Source: Chloroflexota bacterium (lineage in GTDB: Bacteria > Chloroflexota > Dormibacteria > Dormibacterales > Dormibacteraceae). From it: a stretch of 41,359 nt of DNA. Where the stretch lies: NCBI GenBank assembly GCA_005889085.1, contig VBDS01000188.1, positions 1 to 41,359 of the forward strand, given 5' to 3'. Below the pieces are notes generated by a model that was given only the letters and a program-made list of their open reading frames with translations, ran no database searches and had not been told where the DNA came from. Made by a program: the position numbers and the translations under genes. This document shows, in pieces, positions 9,527 through 18,646 of the stretch; position 1 is the first letter of the stretch; the number at the start of each line of letters is the position of its first letter.

Positions 9527-9583
9527 GCGAGTGCCGCCTCCCGCGTGCCCCAAGTGGGCGAATTACAAGAAGTGCGCACTCGC
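9527..9583. repeat. inverted repeat between convergent genes
   Basis: GCGAGTGC (9527-9534) ... GCACTCGC (9576-9583). Confidence 0.45.
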
Positions 9584-9602
9584 GCCCATAGAGCGCCAAA
9601 CC

Positions 9603-10337
9603 TCAGACCGTGATTCTCTTGAACGACTCCGCGTACTGGTATCCGCCCCGCTTACCCACGTCGCGATGGCGCTTGCGCATGAACTTCTCGAAGTCCCACT
9701 CGCGGCCAGGTTTCGCGATCTGGCTCTTGTGCTTGCGCAGGGCTTCGATCTTCTTCTCTAGGGTCGGGGTTATGTCGACGAGGTAATCACCCGAGGTCCA
9801 GAACGGAATCCACACCTCTTTGACTTCGTGCGGCTTGAAGCCCTGCTTGAGCAGCGAGCGGAACGCGCGCGGGTTGCGCGAATCCGGGTAGACGGCGGCC
9901 ATCGTCGCCTCGCCCACGGCGAGGTGGTCCGGGTGTGAGCCGCCCATCGGCGCGTCGAGCACGCGTCCGGGGATATGAGTGATGACGAGCTCTGGCCTGT
10001 GCTTGCGGATCATCCGCACGATGTCGCGCCGCAGCTTCAGGTCTGGAGCCAGGTGGCCGTCCTTGTAGCCGAGAAACTCGACCTTCTTGACGCCCAGGAC
10101 CCTCGCCGCGGCCCTCTGCTCCTTCGCGCGGATCGCGACCAGCTCCGAGTCTTTCTGGCTCGGGTCCTCGCCGCCCTGCGACCCATCAGTGACGATCACG
10201 TAGACGACCTCCGCGCCGCTGTCGACCAGCCGGGCGATGGAGCCGCCGGCGCCGAAGTCCGGGTCGTCCGGGTGCGCGGACACGACAAGCACCTTCTGGA
10301 ACTTGGGAAGCCTGCCGTTGCTGCGCGAGCTGGCCAC
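9603..10337 (-). CDS. PIG-L/LmbE family deacetylase
   Basis: 244 aa (GTG start); VLVVSAHPDDPDFGAGGSIARL, TDGSQGGEDPSQ, GSHPDHLAVGEA. Confidence 0.92.
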   Translation of the reverse strand: MASSRSNGRLPKFQKVLVVSAHPDDPDFGAGGSIARLVDSGAEVVYVIVTDGSQGGEDPSQKDSELVAIRAKEQRAAARVLGVKKVEFLGYKDGHLAPDLKLRRDIVRMIRKHRPELVITHIPGRVLDAPMGGSHPDHLAVGEATMAAVYPDSRNPRAFRSLLKQGFKPHEVKEVWIPFWTSGDYLVDITPTLEKKIEALRKHKSQIAKPGREWDFEKFMRKRHRDVGKRGGYQYAESFKRITV

Positions 10338-10363
10338 GACCTAAGACGATAGAACGCTTTGGG

Positions 10364-12214
10364 CTAGCGCCGCGGTTTTGGGGGCGCGCTGAGCGAAACG
10401 AGCGGCACGGCCGGTTGAATCGGAACCCACAGCGCCGCCAGCTGCTCCGCGGTCAGACGGGTCCGGACTGCGATCACGCGCCCGCCGAACGCCGCCGTCT
10501 TGACCGCAGCCCATCCCCCGCTCCCCGCGAGTCGCATGGGGACGGTCACGACCGCGGCCAGGGCCGCGGCCTCCTCCGCCGGCCGCGCGCTTCCGTCGGC
10601 GACAGCCCTGGCGAGCACGTTCGACAGCTCGTCCTCGATCTGCCACTGGCGCGCGAGCGCGCCACACTGGGTAGCGCCGAGGCGCCCAATGGCGGTGACA
10701 TACCTCGACACCATCGCGCCGAGGGACCGCGGGTTCGTTACCGGGATCGCCGTCGCGAAGGGCGCGTACGAGGCGGCGAACTTGATCGGCGTCAGGTGCT
10801 GCCGCTGAACAAGGGCGGCGACCGCGTGCCACGTGGCCACGGCCTCGTCGTCCGAGCGGCCGCCGAAGAAATCGACCAGCGCCGTGCCCGCGTTGACCAG
10901 CGGTGCGACCGCCTCCTCGTTTGCCTCCGGGGCGGCCGCCGCGATGCGCTGCCAGTCGGAGCTGCCCAGCCCGGCGACCTTGTGGGCAAAGCCACCGCCG
11001 TTCAATTCCTCGAAGTTGATGGAGGCCTCAAAAGGCGCGAGCATCTTGCGGACCTCTTGGAGGTTGAGGCGGGAGTGGGACTCGATCGCGAAACCGGCGC
11101 GCTCGACGGCGGCGAAGACTCGGCATCGACTGAACATATCGAGCTGGCGCGTCAGTTCTATGGCCGCCAGGATCGACCTCACGACACCCGCCGGTTCGAG
11201 GCTCCCCTCACGCGTCACGCTGGCCACCAGCTTCCGCCGGTCAAGCACGCGCAGCCACTGGATCGGGGACAGCTCAGCAAGGCCCTTGATGAAGCCGGCG
11301 ACCTCAGCGTGGTTCGCTCCGTAGATCGCGGGCTCGAGGGGCTTGCTCGGTAGAGTCCTGCTGCGCGGAGGGCGGGTGATCTGCTTGATCGCGCCGTCTA
11401 CGGCCGCGCGGACGCGTTCGACCGCGGGCAACGAGTCGACCTCGCTCAACGACCCAAACGTGACCACCGCTTGGAGCGGCACCCACAGCTCGGTGATCTC
11501 CTGTGCGGTCAGGTCGCCCAGAGCGCCGAGCACGCGGCCGCCGTGCACCACGGTGCGCACCGCCGACCATCCCTCGTCCCCGGTGACGTGGTTGGGGATC
11601 ATCCCCAGCGCGGCGAGTGCCACGGCTTCCTCGCTCTTGGCCTGCCTGTTCTTCGCCACCGCCTGGAGCAGAGCGCGAGATGCACCGGGCTGGATGCGCC
11701 AGCGCCTTGCGAGGAGCTCGAGCTGCTCCCTGGTCAGGTCCTGGAGGCGGCCGATGAAGCGGACTGTCTTCGGATCCAGCACGCCGGACCCGGCCAGCGG
11801 GATGAGCGCGGCGAACGGCGCGTAGTGGACCGCGAACTTCAGGGCGGGCAACTGGGAGCGCATCACGAGCGCGGTCATCGCCTGCCACGCCGCCACCTGC
11901 TTCTCCTCGCTCCTCTTCGCCAGGGTGTCGAAAAGAACCTCCCCCGCCCGGGCGATCGGCTCCGAGATCTTCGTGTCGCTGCTCCTGATGGCCGCCTGGA
12001 TCGAGCGGGCCGAGTCAGATGGTCCCGCTCCCTCCTTGCTGACCGACTCGACCAGGCGGCGAACGGCGAGGACCTGGCGCCACTGCCAGGGCGTCAGCTG
12101 GCCGGCCGCGACGATGAACGCCTCGACCTCGGCCGTGTGCGGACCGAAGCGGTGGACGGCATTGTCGTTCGCCTGCTGGATCCGGCCCAGCAGGCCATGG
12201 GAGGCGGGCGCCAC
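10364..12214 (-). CDS. uncharacterised protein with internal tandem duplication
   Basis: 616 aa; two homologous halves (AAWQAMTALVMRSQLPALKFAVHYAPFAALIPL vs ATWHAVAALVQRQHLTPIKFAASYAPFATAIPV); family not recognised. Confidence 0.8.
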   Translation of the reverse strand: MAPASHGLLGRIQQANDNAVHRFGPHTAEVEAFIVAAGQLTPWQWRQVLAVRRLVESVSKEGAGPSDSARSIQAAIRSSDTKISEPIARAGEVLFDTLAKRSEEKQVAAWQAMTALVMRSQLPALKFAVHYAPFAALIPLAGSGVLDPKTVRFIGRLQDLTREQLELLARRWRIQPGASRALLQAVAKNRQAKSEEAVALAALGMIPNHVTGDEGWSAVRTVVHGGRVLGALGDLTAQEITELWVPLQAVVTFGSLSEVDSLPAVERVRAAVDGAIKQITRPPRSRTLPSKPLEPAIYGANHAEVAGFIKGLAELSPIQWLRVLDRRKLVASVTREGSLEPAGVVRSILAAIELTRQLDMFSRCRVFAAVERAGFAIESHSRLNLQEVRKMLAPFEASINFEELNGGGFAHKVAGLGSSDWQRIAAAAPEANEEAVAPLVNAGTALVDFFGGRSDDEAVATWHAVAALVQRQHLTPIKFAASYAPFATAIPVTNPRSLGAMVSRYVTAIGRLGATQCGALARQWQIEDELSNVLARAVADGSARPAEEAAALAAVVTVPMRLAGSGGWAAVKTAAFGGRVIAVRTRLTAEQLAALWVPIQPAVPLVSLSAPPKPRR

Positions 12215-12238
12215 GGGGTAATTTTCAGCCCCGGGGGT

Positions 12239-13717
12239 TCAAACAGTCTCGACTTTAAGCAGGTTCGTCTGGCCTGGGCGGCCCACCGGCACCCCCGCCA
12301 CGACCACCACCCGATCGCCGGGCCGGACCATCCCGCTCTCGACGGCCGCTTCGGTGGCGTTCGAGATCATCTGGTCGGTGTCCCGCCCCGGGCTGACCTG
12401 GAGCGGGACGACGCCCGAGTACAGGGCGGTCCGCCGCAGCACCTCGGGGTGAGGGCTGGCCGCGATGATCGGCATCGGGGGCCTGGCCTTGCTGCACCGC
12501 AGCGCGGTCGTGCCCGACTCGGTGAACGCGATGATCACCCTTGCGTGCAGCTCGGCGGCGGTGGAAGCGGCCGCGTGGGCGATTGCGCTTCCCACCTGGC
12601 CCGGCTCGCGCCAGATCTGGCGCGCCCGCTCGTACGTCGGGTGCTTCTGTGCGGCCAGGCAGATCCGGGCCATCGCGCGCACAGCCTCGACCGGGTGGGC
12701 TCCGACCGACGTCTCCTGGGACAGCATCACCGCGTCCGTGCCGTCCCAGATCGCGTTCGCGACGTCGGAGGCTTCCGCACGGGTCGGGCGGTTGGAGGTG
12801 ACCATCGACTCGAGCATCTCGGTCGCGGTGATGACCGGCACGCCGGCCCGGTTGGCGCGGTCTATCACGTCCTTCTGCACGGCGGGCAGGTCGCCCAGCT
12901 TCAGCTCGACGCCGAGGTCGCCGCGCGCGACCATCACCGCGTCGGCGACCTCGAGGATTGCGTCGAGATTCCTGATCGCCTCGAGCTTTTCGAGCTTGGC
13001 GATCACAGGGACGGTCTTGTTGTGACCGGTGATGTGCTGCTGGCAGATCACGATGTCTTCCGCCCGCCGCACAAACGAGAGGGCGAGGTAATCGACGTCG
13101 AGCTCCATCGCCAGCCGCAGGTCCTCTAGGTCCTTCTCGGTCAGCGCCGGCAGAGGGAGAGGCCGTCCAGGGACGCTGACCCCTTTGCGCTCGCCGAGCA
13201 GTCCGCCGCGCATGACAGACGCTTCAGCTCGACCGTCGGACACCGAACGCACCGCCAGCTCGATTCGCCCGTCGTCGAGGAGCACTCGGTCCCCAGGCCG
13301 CAGCGCCTGCACGAGCTCAACATGACTGACGGTTATGTCATCCGGATTTTCGCGAGCGCTGTCCTCCCCATTCGTCGGAAGATCTGTCCTCCCCACGTGT
13401 CGGGAGGTGGCGCGCAGCGCCGGAGGGGCGGCAATGAGCCCGACCAGCCGTCCTCTGACCAGCCGCTTGAACGCAGCACCGTCCAGCTCACCGGTCCGGA
13501 TCTTGGGACCCTGCAGATCGCCCAGCAGCGCCACGGGACGGCCCGCCGTCTCGGCGGCCTCCCTCACGGCCGCCGCCGCCTGGCGGTGCGTCTCGGCGTC
13601 GCCGTGCGAGAAATTGAAACGCGCCACGTCCATCCCCGCCTGGACCATCGCGCGCAGCACGTGCGGCGACGAGCTCGAGGGCCCGATGGTGCAGACGATG
13701 CGCGTGCGCCGGATCAT
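12239..13717 (-). CDS. pyk: pyruvate kinase (with in-frame palindromic-repeat insertion)
   Basis: 492 aa; RRTRIVCTIGPSSSSP, ARFNFSHGDAETH, DLQGPKIRTGEL, KLEKLEAIRNLDAILEVADAVMVARGDLGVE, ITATEMLESM. Confidence 0.95.
   Translation of the reverse strand: MIRRTRIVCTIGPSSSSPHVLRAMVQAGMDVARFNFSHGDAETHRQAAAAVREAAETAGRPVALLGDLQGPKIRTGELDGAAFKRLVRGRLVGLIAAPPALRATSRHVGRTDLPTNGEDSARENPDDITVSHVELVQALRPGDRVLLDDGRIELAVRSVSDGRAEASVMRGGLLGERKGVSVPGRPLPLPALTEKDLEDLRLAMELDVDYLALSFVRRAEDIVICQQHITGHNKTVPVIAKLEKLEAIRNLDAILEVADAVMVARGDLGVELKLGDLPAVQKDVIDRANRAGVPVITATEMLESMVTSNRPTRAEASDVANAIWDGTDAVMLSQETSVGAHPVEAVRAMARICLAAQKHPTYERARQIWREPGQVGSAIAHAAASTAAELHARVIIAFTESGTTALRCSKARPPMPIIAASPHPEVLRRTALYSGVVPLQVSPGRDTDQMISNATEAAVESGMVRPGDRVVVVAGVPVGRPGQTNLLKVETV
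13360..13430. repeat. dispersed double-hairpin palindromic repeat, copy 2 (inside pyk; partial plus full unit)
   Basis: gtcctccccattcgtcggaagatct followed by gtcctccccacgtgtcgggaggtggcgcgcagcgccggagggg. Confidence 0.7.
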
Positions 13718-14151
13718 TGGTAGCGCTGGACCCGGCGCGTCATCTCCCGCTCGGCTTCGACCACCTGGCGCTCGAGCTCGAGCGCGCTGATCACCGCACC
13801 ACCCATGCCTCGCACGAGGTCGCGCTGAAATCGGTCCGACGTCGCAACCGTGATCAGATCCCCCAAGCCACCCGCGTCATATGCGATGCGCTCGATCGCG
13901 TGGTCCGCGGAATGTCCCTTGCGCGTGAAGAGCACGCGCACGCCGTCCACCATCTCCTCGGAGTTCGCCATCGACGCGGAATGATGCGCGTCGAACACGA
14001 CCGTGACGGACTGGCCGGTAACGATGCCGAGCACCGCGAGCCGCTCGATCAGCTTCTCGCGCGCGGCCTCCAGCGACGCCTCGGCCAGGAGGCGTTTCAG
14101 CGAAGGCCAGGCGTGGACCACGTTGTAGCCGTCGACGATCAACCTTTCCAC
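13714..14151 (-). CDS. NYN domain protein, YacP/Rae1-like
   Basis: GTG start; RLIVDGYNVVHAWPSLKR, VVFDAHHS, ITVATSDRFQRDLVRGMGGAVISALEL. Confidence 0.88.
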   Translation of the reverse strand: MERLIVDGYNVVHAWPSLKRLLAEASLEAAREKLIERLAVLGIVTGQSVTVVFDAHHSASMANSEEMVDGVRVLFTRKGHSADHAIERIAYDAGGLGDLITVATSDRFQRDLVRGMGGAVISALELERQVVEAEREMTRRVQRYQ

Positions 14152-14156
14152 CGCGG

Positions 14157-15440
14157 CTAGAAGAACCGCATGGTGAGCTGGCCGATGATGATCAGGGCTG
14201 GGTCGATGTTGGCCAGCGACGCGAGCTGATACACGATCTGAAAGAACGCGCTGCGCACCGGAGCCACGAACCACAGCAGGATGAAGACCCCATAGATTGC
14301 GATCGTGCTGTAGCGCATCGCCGTGTACTGAACCGAGTTAGGGAGCCAGGGCCGGATGATGCCGAAACCGTCGAGGCCTGGGACCGGAAGCAGGTTCAGC
14401 ACGACCGCCAGGAACATGAAAAAGCCGAGCACAGCCAGGGCCGCGAAGAAATAGCCGGTCGCGTTCGTGATCCAACCCGCCGGTCCCGCGATCGAGAACA
14501 CACCGGCGATCAGCAATCCACAGAGCAGATTCCCGACCGGGCCGGCGATGGAAACCGCCGAGCTCCACGCCCGCGTGCGCAGCGCGGAGTGGTTGATGTA
14601 CACGGCGCCGCCAGGCAGAGCGATGCCGCCGAGCAGCAGGAAGACGATCGGCAGGATCAGGCTCATCAGCAGGTTCTGGTAGCGCAGCGGGTTGAGTGAC
14701 AGGTAGCCGGCGCCGACCACCGACCGGTCACCCCCCAGGTACGCGACGAACGCATGCCCGAACTCGTGGACGCACAAGGAAATGATCCATCCACCCAGCA
14801 CGAAGACCAGGGTCAGCACCGGGACAGACCGGGGCACGACGTTGATCCAGAGCAAAGCGCCGGAGACCGCGGTCACGCCCACGGTCGCCAGGAAGAACGG
14901 GCTGACGCCGAGCACGCCGCGCAGGGATGGCCACGGTCTGCGGCGGAGAGCCTTGTCGCGCCGCGCCTGGTCGCGCGGAGCCGGCGCCGCTGCCGGCGGC
15001 GCACTCTGGCTCGCGGTCTGCAGGTGGCGGCGGAGGTCGTAGAGCGTCAGTCCGGCTTTCATCAAGGGGACAGAGGTCGTCGGCGAGTCCGAGTACAGCA
15101 TCACCAGCAGCAGGTGGATCGAATCGACCTGGTAGTGGCCGAGCACCTGCGCTTCGCGGTTGGCGTTGACGAGGAGCTGGCGCAGGGGCAGCGACGCGGC
15201 GGAGCCGTCGGGCGGCAGCTGGGCGCCGATCGCCTTGGGGTCGAAGCCCATCGCTGCGATCTCGCGGTCGGCCAGGCTGTGCGGGATCTGGACCATCGCA
15301 TTGAGCACATCCGCCGGCGCGACGTTCAAGGATCCCCGTGCCGAGGCGATCTCGGCGGCGCGATCGAGAATCTCGCGCGCGTCGCGGGTCAGCGCGATAT
15401 CGGCGGATGCGCGTTCGAGCTCTGTGGCTGCGTCAGGCAT
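14157..15440 (-). CDS. Clp_N-like domain fused to M50 (site-2 protease-like) membrane metallopeptidase
   Basis: 427 aa; N-terminal double Clp_N-like helical repeat (AREILDRAAEIA..., LRQLLVNANREAQVLGHYQVDSIHLLLVML), then TM segments with HEFGH and NLLPVPGLDG. Confidence 0.85.
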   Translation of the reverse strand: MPDAATELERASADIALTRDAREILDRAAEIASARGSLNVAPADVLNAMVQIPHSLADREIAAMGFDPKAIGAQLPPDGSAASLPLRQLLVNANREAQVLGHYQVDSIHLLLVMLYSDSPTTSVPLMKAGLTLYDLRRHLQTASQSAPPAAAPAPRDQARRDKALRRRPWPSLRGVLGVSPFFLATVGVTAVSGALLWINVVPRSVPVLTLVFVLGGWIISLCVHEFGHAFVAYLGGDRSVVGAGYLSLNPLRYQNLLMSLILPIVFLLLGGIALPGGAVYINHSALRTRAWSSAVSIAGPVGNLLCGLLIAGVFSIAGPAGWITNATGYFFAALAVLGFFMFLAVVLNLLPVPGLDGFGIIRPWLPNSVQYTAMRYSTIAIYGVFILLWFVAPVRSAFFQIVYQLASLANIDPALIIIGQLTMRFF

Positions 15441-16155
15441 CAGGGTGATCCAGTTTAGGAAGCCGCTGCCTCATCACCTCGTAAAGGAGGGCGGCCGCGG
15501 CCGCCGAGGCGTTGAAGCTTGCCACGTGCCCAACCACAGGCAGACGCACCCGAGCATCGCATCGCTCCTTGACCAGCCGGTGCACGCCGGTCCCCTCGCC
15601 GCCGACCACGACGCACACCCGCTGGGTGAAGTCGAAGTCCCACGCCGGGATCTCGCCGCGCGGGTCGAGGGCAACGCACCAGACGCCGGCCCGCTTCACG
15701 TCGACGATCGCCGACGGGAGTCCTGAAACCTTCGCGATCGGCAGCAGCTCGCTCGCGCCGGAGCTCGCCTTGACCGCGGCCGGCGAGAGTGGGGCGCTTC
15801 GATGCTCGGGCAGGAGAGCGCCGTCGCATCCCGCGACCTCCGCACTGCGCAGGATGGCGCCGAGGTTTTGCGGGTCGAGGATCGAATCGAGCGCGACGAG
15901 GAGTGACGGGTTCGTCTTGAGGAGCTGATCGAGGGTCCACTCGCGACGTGGTTTCAGCTCCGCGGCCACGCCCTGGTTCACGCCCGGCGCCAGTGAATCG
16001 AGACGATCCTTCGGTACGACCTCAACTGGGACAAGCCGCGCAAGCTCGTCGAGACGCGGGTCGTGACCGAGGCCATCGGCCCTGTAAACCTTGATCACCC
16101 GCCCAGCCCGCGCCGCCTCGAGGACCGCGTTGCGCCCGTGAATCACCTGTCTCAC
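15433..16155 (-). CDS. rlmB: 23S rRNA (guanosine-2'-O-)-methyltransferase RlmB/TrmH family
   Basis: VIHGRNAVLEAARAGRVIKVYRADG, LVALDSILDPQNLGAILRSAEVAGCDGALLPEHRSAPLSPAAVKASSGA, VVGGEGTGVHRLVKERCDARVRLPVVGHVASFNASAAAAALLYE. Confidence 0.93.
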   Translation of the reverse strand: MRQVIHGRNAVLEAARAGRVIKVYRADGLGHDPRLDELARLVPVEVVPKDRLDSLAPGVNQGVAAELKPRREWTLDQLLKTNPSLLVALDSILDPQNLGAILRSAEVAGCDGALLPEHRSAPLSPAAVKASSGASELLPIAKVSGLPSAIVDVKRAGVWCVALDPRGEIPAWDFDFTQRVCVVVGGEGTGVHRLVKERCDARVRLPVVGHVASFNASAAAAALLYEVMRQRLPKLDHPDA

Positions 16156-16164
16156 ACTAGGCGC

Positions 16165-16680
16165 ATGGTTGCAGACTTCATGTCCAGGGCGAGAGAGATG
16201 CTCGCGAGCGGCGTTAACGACGGGAGCTTGAATGCGGTAGGCCGGCTCCTCTCTGAAGTCTCCCGTGACGCAGGGTTCATACCGCAGACCGAGATGAAGA
16301 GCCTGCATGGCGGTGACACGACATCAGCTGTGCTGCAGAGCGATCCCGACGGACTGACCCTCATGCTCGGACGCTTTTCGCCGAAAGAGGAGACCCCCGT
16401 GCATAACCACAACTCATGGGGAATCGCATGCGTGGTCCGGGGCAAGGACCGCTATCGCCACTGGCACCACGACTACGAAGGCAAGCTGAAGATCCTGTAC
16501 GAGAAGGAGCTCGGGCCGGGCTCGTTCGTCACCTGGCTCGATCCGCCCCACGACATCCACAGCCAGCAGGGCATCCGCGAACCGGCCTTCGAGCTGATCC
16601 TATTTGGCAGGAACGTGATGACGATCCCGCGCAACTACTACAACCCCGAGACGGGAGAGGTCAGGACCGCACTGCCTTAG
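16165..16680 (+). CDS. cysteine dioxygenase-type cupin protein
   Basis: PVHNHNSWGIACVVRGKDRYRHW metal-binding cupin motif, DIHSQQGIREPAFELILFGRNV; ATG at 16165 preferred. Confidence 0.8.
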   Translation: MVADFMSRAREMLASGVNDGSLNAVGRLLSEVSRDAGFIPQTEMKSLHGGDTTSAVLQSDPDGLTLMLGRFSPKEETPVHNHNSWGIACVVRGKDRYRHWHHDYEGKLKILYEKELGPGSFVTWLDPPHDIHSQQGIREPAFELILFGRNVMTIPRNYYNPETGEVRTALP

Positions 16681-16690
16681 AGGCTCGGCC

Positions 16691-18109
16691 TCAGTAAGGG
16701 GCGACTCTCCTCCACCTGACGCCGTCCTTCGAGTCTTCGAGCACGATTCCTCGGGTGCGCAGGTCCTCGCGGATCTGGTCCGAGCGCGCGAAGTCGCGCG
16801 CCTTGCGCGCCGCCTCGCGCTCGGCGATCAGCCGCTCCACCTCGTCCGCAAGGCCGGGCTCCTCCGCGCGCATGACGTCCAGGTGTGCGTCGACCTCGTC
16901 GATCAGCTCGAGCAGGGACGCTTTGTTGTTCGGACCGACGCGATCCGCGTCGAGGGCTGCGTTGGCCTCGCGAATGAGGTCGAACACCAGGCCGACGCCC
17001 TGCGGAAGGTTCAAGTCGTCGTCCAGCGCCTCGCGGTAACCGGCGCGGACCTGCTCAATTCTGTGGGCGAACTCCGCGTCTTCGGAGTCAGCAGGCGTCG
17101 CGCGGTTGACGCGTTCGGTGAACTCGCGCAGGCGGCGCACCTGCTCGGCTGCGGCATGCAGCGCCTCTGGGCTCAGCCGCACTCGCGAGCGGTAGTGCGC
17201 GTTGGCGATGAGGAAGAAACGGATGGCGAGGGGATCGTGACCGGCATCGATCAGATCGCGCAGCGTGGTGAACCCGCCGGCACTCTTCGACATCTTCTCG
17301 CCCGTCGCGTCGGCGAGATGCTCCGAGTGCAGCCACACTCGCGCGTAGGTCTTGTGGTTGGCGGCCTCCGATTGTGCGATCTCGTTCTCGTGATGCGGAA
17401 ACATCAGGTCGACGCCTCCCGCGTGGATGTCGAGCGTGTCGCCGAGGTAGCGCTTGCTCATTGCAGAGCACTCGATGTGCCAACCCGGACGACCCCGCCC
17501 GAAAGGCGCGTCCCATGCGGCGCCGATCTTCTCATCGCCCGGCTGCGCCTTCTTCCAGAGCGCGAAGTCGCTGACGTGCTCCTTGTCGTACTTGTCGCTC
17601 GCCACCCTCGCTCCGGCCTTGAGCCCAGCACGGTCCAGGTGCGAGAGGGCGCCGTAGGCGGGGAAGCTCGCGATCCGGTAGTAAACGTCGCCGTCGGCGA
17701 CGTACGCGTTCCCGTTGGCGACCAGCGTGGCGATCATCTCGACCATCTCGGGAATGTGCTCGGTCGCCCGCGGGTACTGCTCGGCGCGCTCCGCCCGAAG
17801 GGCGGCCATGTCTTCGAAGAAGGCCGCCGCATACGGCTTCGTGTACTCGCCGATCGTCGTGCCCGCGTGCATCGCCTGGTCGAGGATGCGGTCGTCGATG
17901 TCCGTGAGGTTCATCACGTGCGTGACGCGATAGCCGGACACCTGCAGATGCCGCCGCACGATGTCGTAGAAGAGGAACGCGCGCAGGTTGCCAACATGCG
18001 CGAAATTCCACACCGTCGGCCCGCAGGTGTACATGCGGACCTGGTCCTCTTCGAGCGGCTCGAACGGATCCTTCGCTCCAGTGAGCGTGTTGTGAAGTCG
18101 AAGGGTCAT
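16691..18109 (-). CDS. cysS: cysteinyl-tRNA synthetase
   Basis: 472 aa; MYTCGPTVWNFAHVGNLRAFLFYDIVRR, GRPGWHIECSAMS, HAGGVDLMFPHHENEIAQSEA, KMSKSAGGF. Confidence 0.97.
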   Translation of the reverse strand: MTLRLHNTLTGAKDPFEPLEEDQVRMYTCGPTVWNFAHVGNLRAFLFYDIVRRHLQVSGYRVTHVMNLTDIDDRILDQAMHAGTTIGEYTKPYAAAFFEDMAALRAERAEQYPRATEHIPEMVEMIATLVANGNAYVADGDVYYRIASFPAYGALSHLDRAGLKAGARVASDKYDKEHVSDFALWKKAQPGDEKIGAAWDAPFGRGRPGWHIECSAMSKRYLGDTLDIHAGGVDLMFPHHENEIAQSEAANHKTYARVWLHSEHLADATGEKMSKSAGGFTTLRDLIDAGHDPLAIRFFLIANAHYRSRVRLSPEALHAAAEQVRRLREFTERVNRATPADSEDAEFAHRIEQVRAGYREALDDDLNLPQGVGLVFDLIREANAALDADRVGPNNKASLLELIDEVDAHLDVMRAEEPGLADEVERLIAEREAARKARDFARSDQIREDLRTRGIVLEDSKDGVRWRRVAPY

Positions 18110-18120
18110 CGCCGCTCAGT

Positions 18121-18170
18121 GTCCTCCCCATTTATGGGGAGGTGTCGGCGAAGCCGACGGTGGGGCTCGA
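18121..18170 (+). repeat. dispersed double-hairpin palindromic repeat, copy 3 (intergenic, cysS/ispF)
   Basis: gtcctccccatttatggggaggtgtcggcgaagccgacggtgggg. Confidence 0.8.
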
Positions 18171-18175
18171 CCGAA

Positions 18176-18646
18176 CTAGCTGATCGAGTCAATGACTGCC
18201 ACTGCTTGGGCCGCGATCCCAGCTTTCTGCCCCAGCGCGCCCAGTCCCTCAGGTGACTTGCCCTTCACGTTGACGTCTTTCGTGCCCAGGGCCTCCACCA
18301 ACCTCGCCTTCATCATTTCGAGGTGCGGTTGCAGGCGTGGCTCCTGCGCGACCACCGTGCAGTCGACATTCACCACGCGATAGCCAACTGCTCTCACCGC
18401 GTCGACTGTCATCGCAAGCATCTCGAGACTCGACGCGTCCTTGAAGCGGTCGTCAGTCGCAGGGAAAAGGCCGCCGATATCGCCGAGTCCCGCCGCTCCG
18501 AGCAGCGCGTCGATTACCGCGTGGGTCAGCACGTCTGCGTCGGAATGCCCATCGAGTCCCGCCGAATGCTCTATCTGAACCCCGCCCAGCACGAGCCGGC
18601 GCCCCGCCACAAGCGGATGGACGTCGTATCCGATGCCCACCCTCAA
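18176..18646 (-). CDS. ispF: 2-C-methyl-D-erythritol 2,4-cyclodiphosphate synthase
   Basis: 156 aa; MRVGIGYDVHPLVAGRRLVLGGVQIEHSAGLDGHSDADVLTHAVIDALLGAAGLGDIGGLFP. Confidence 0.97.
   Translation of the reverse strand: MRVGIGYDVHPLVAGRRLVLGGVQIEHSAGLDGHSDADVLTHAVIDALLGAAGLGDIGGLFPATDDRFKDASSLEMLAMTVDAVRAVGYRVVNVDCTVVAQEPRLQPHLEMMKARLVEALGTKDVNVKGKSPEGLGALGQKAGIAAQAVAVIDSIS

Noticed and set aside
11471-13129. 552-aa plus-strand ORF
   Set aside because: Spans antisense of two genes, including pyk; the minus-strand 616-aa frame is supported by its internal protein-level duplication.
16883-18256. 457-aa plus-strand ORF
   Set aside because: Antisense to cysS.
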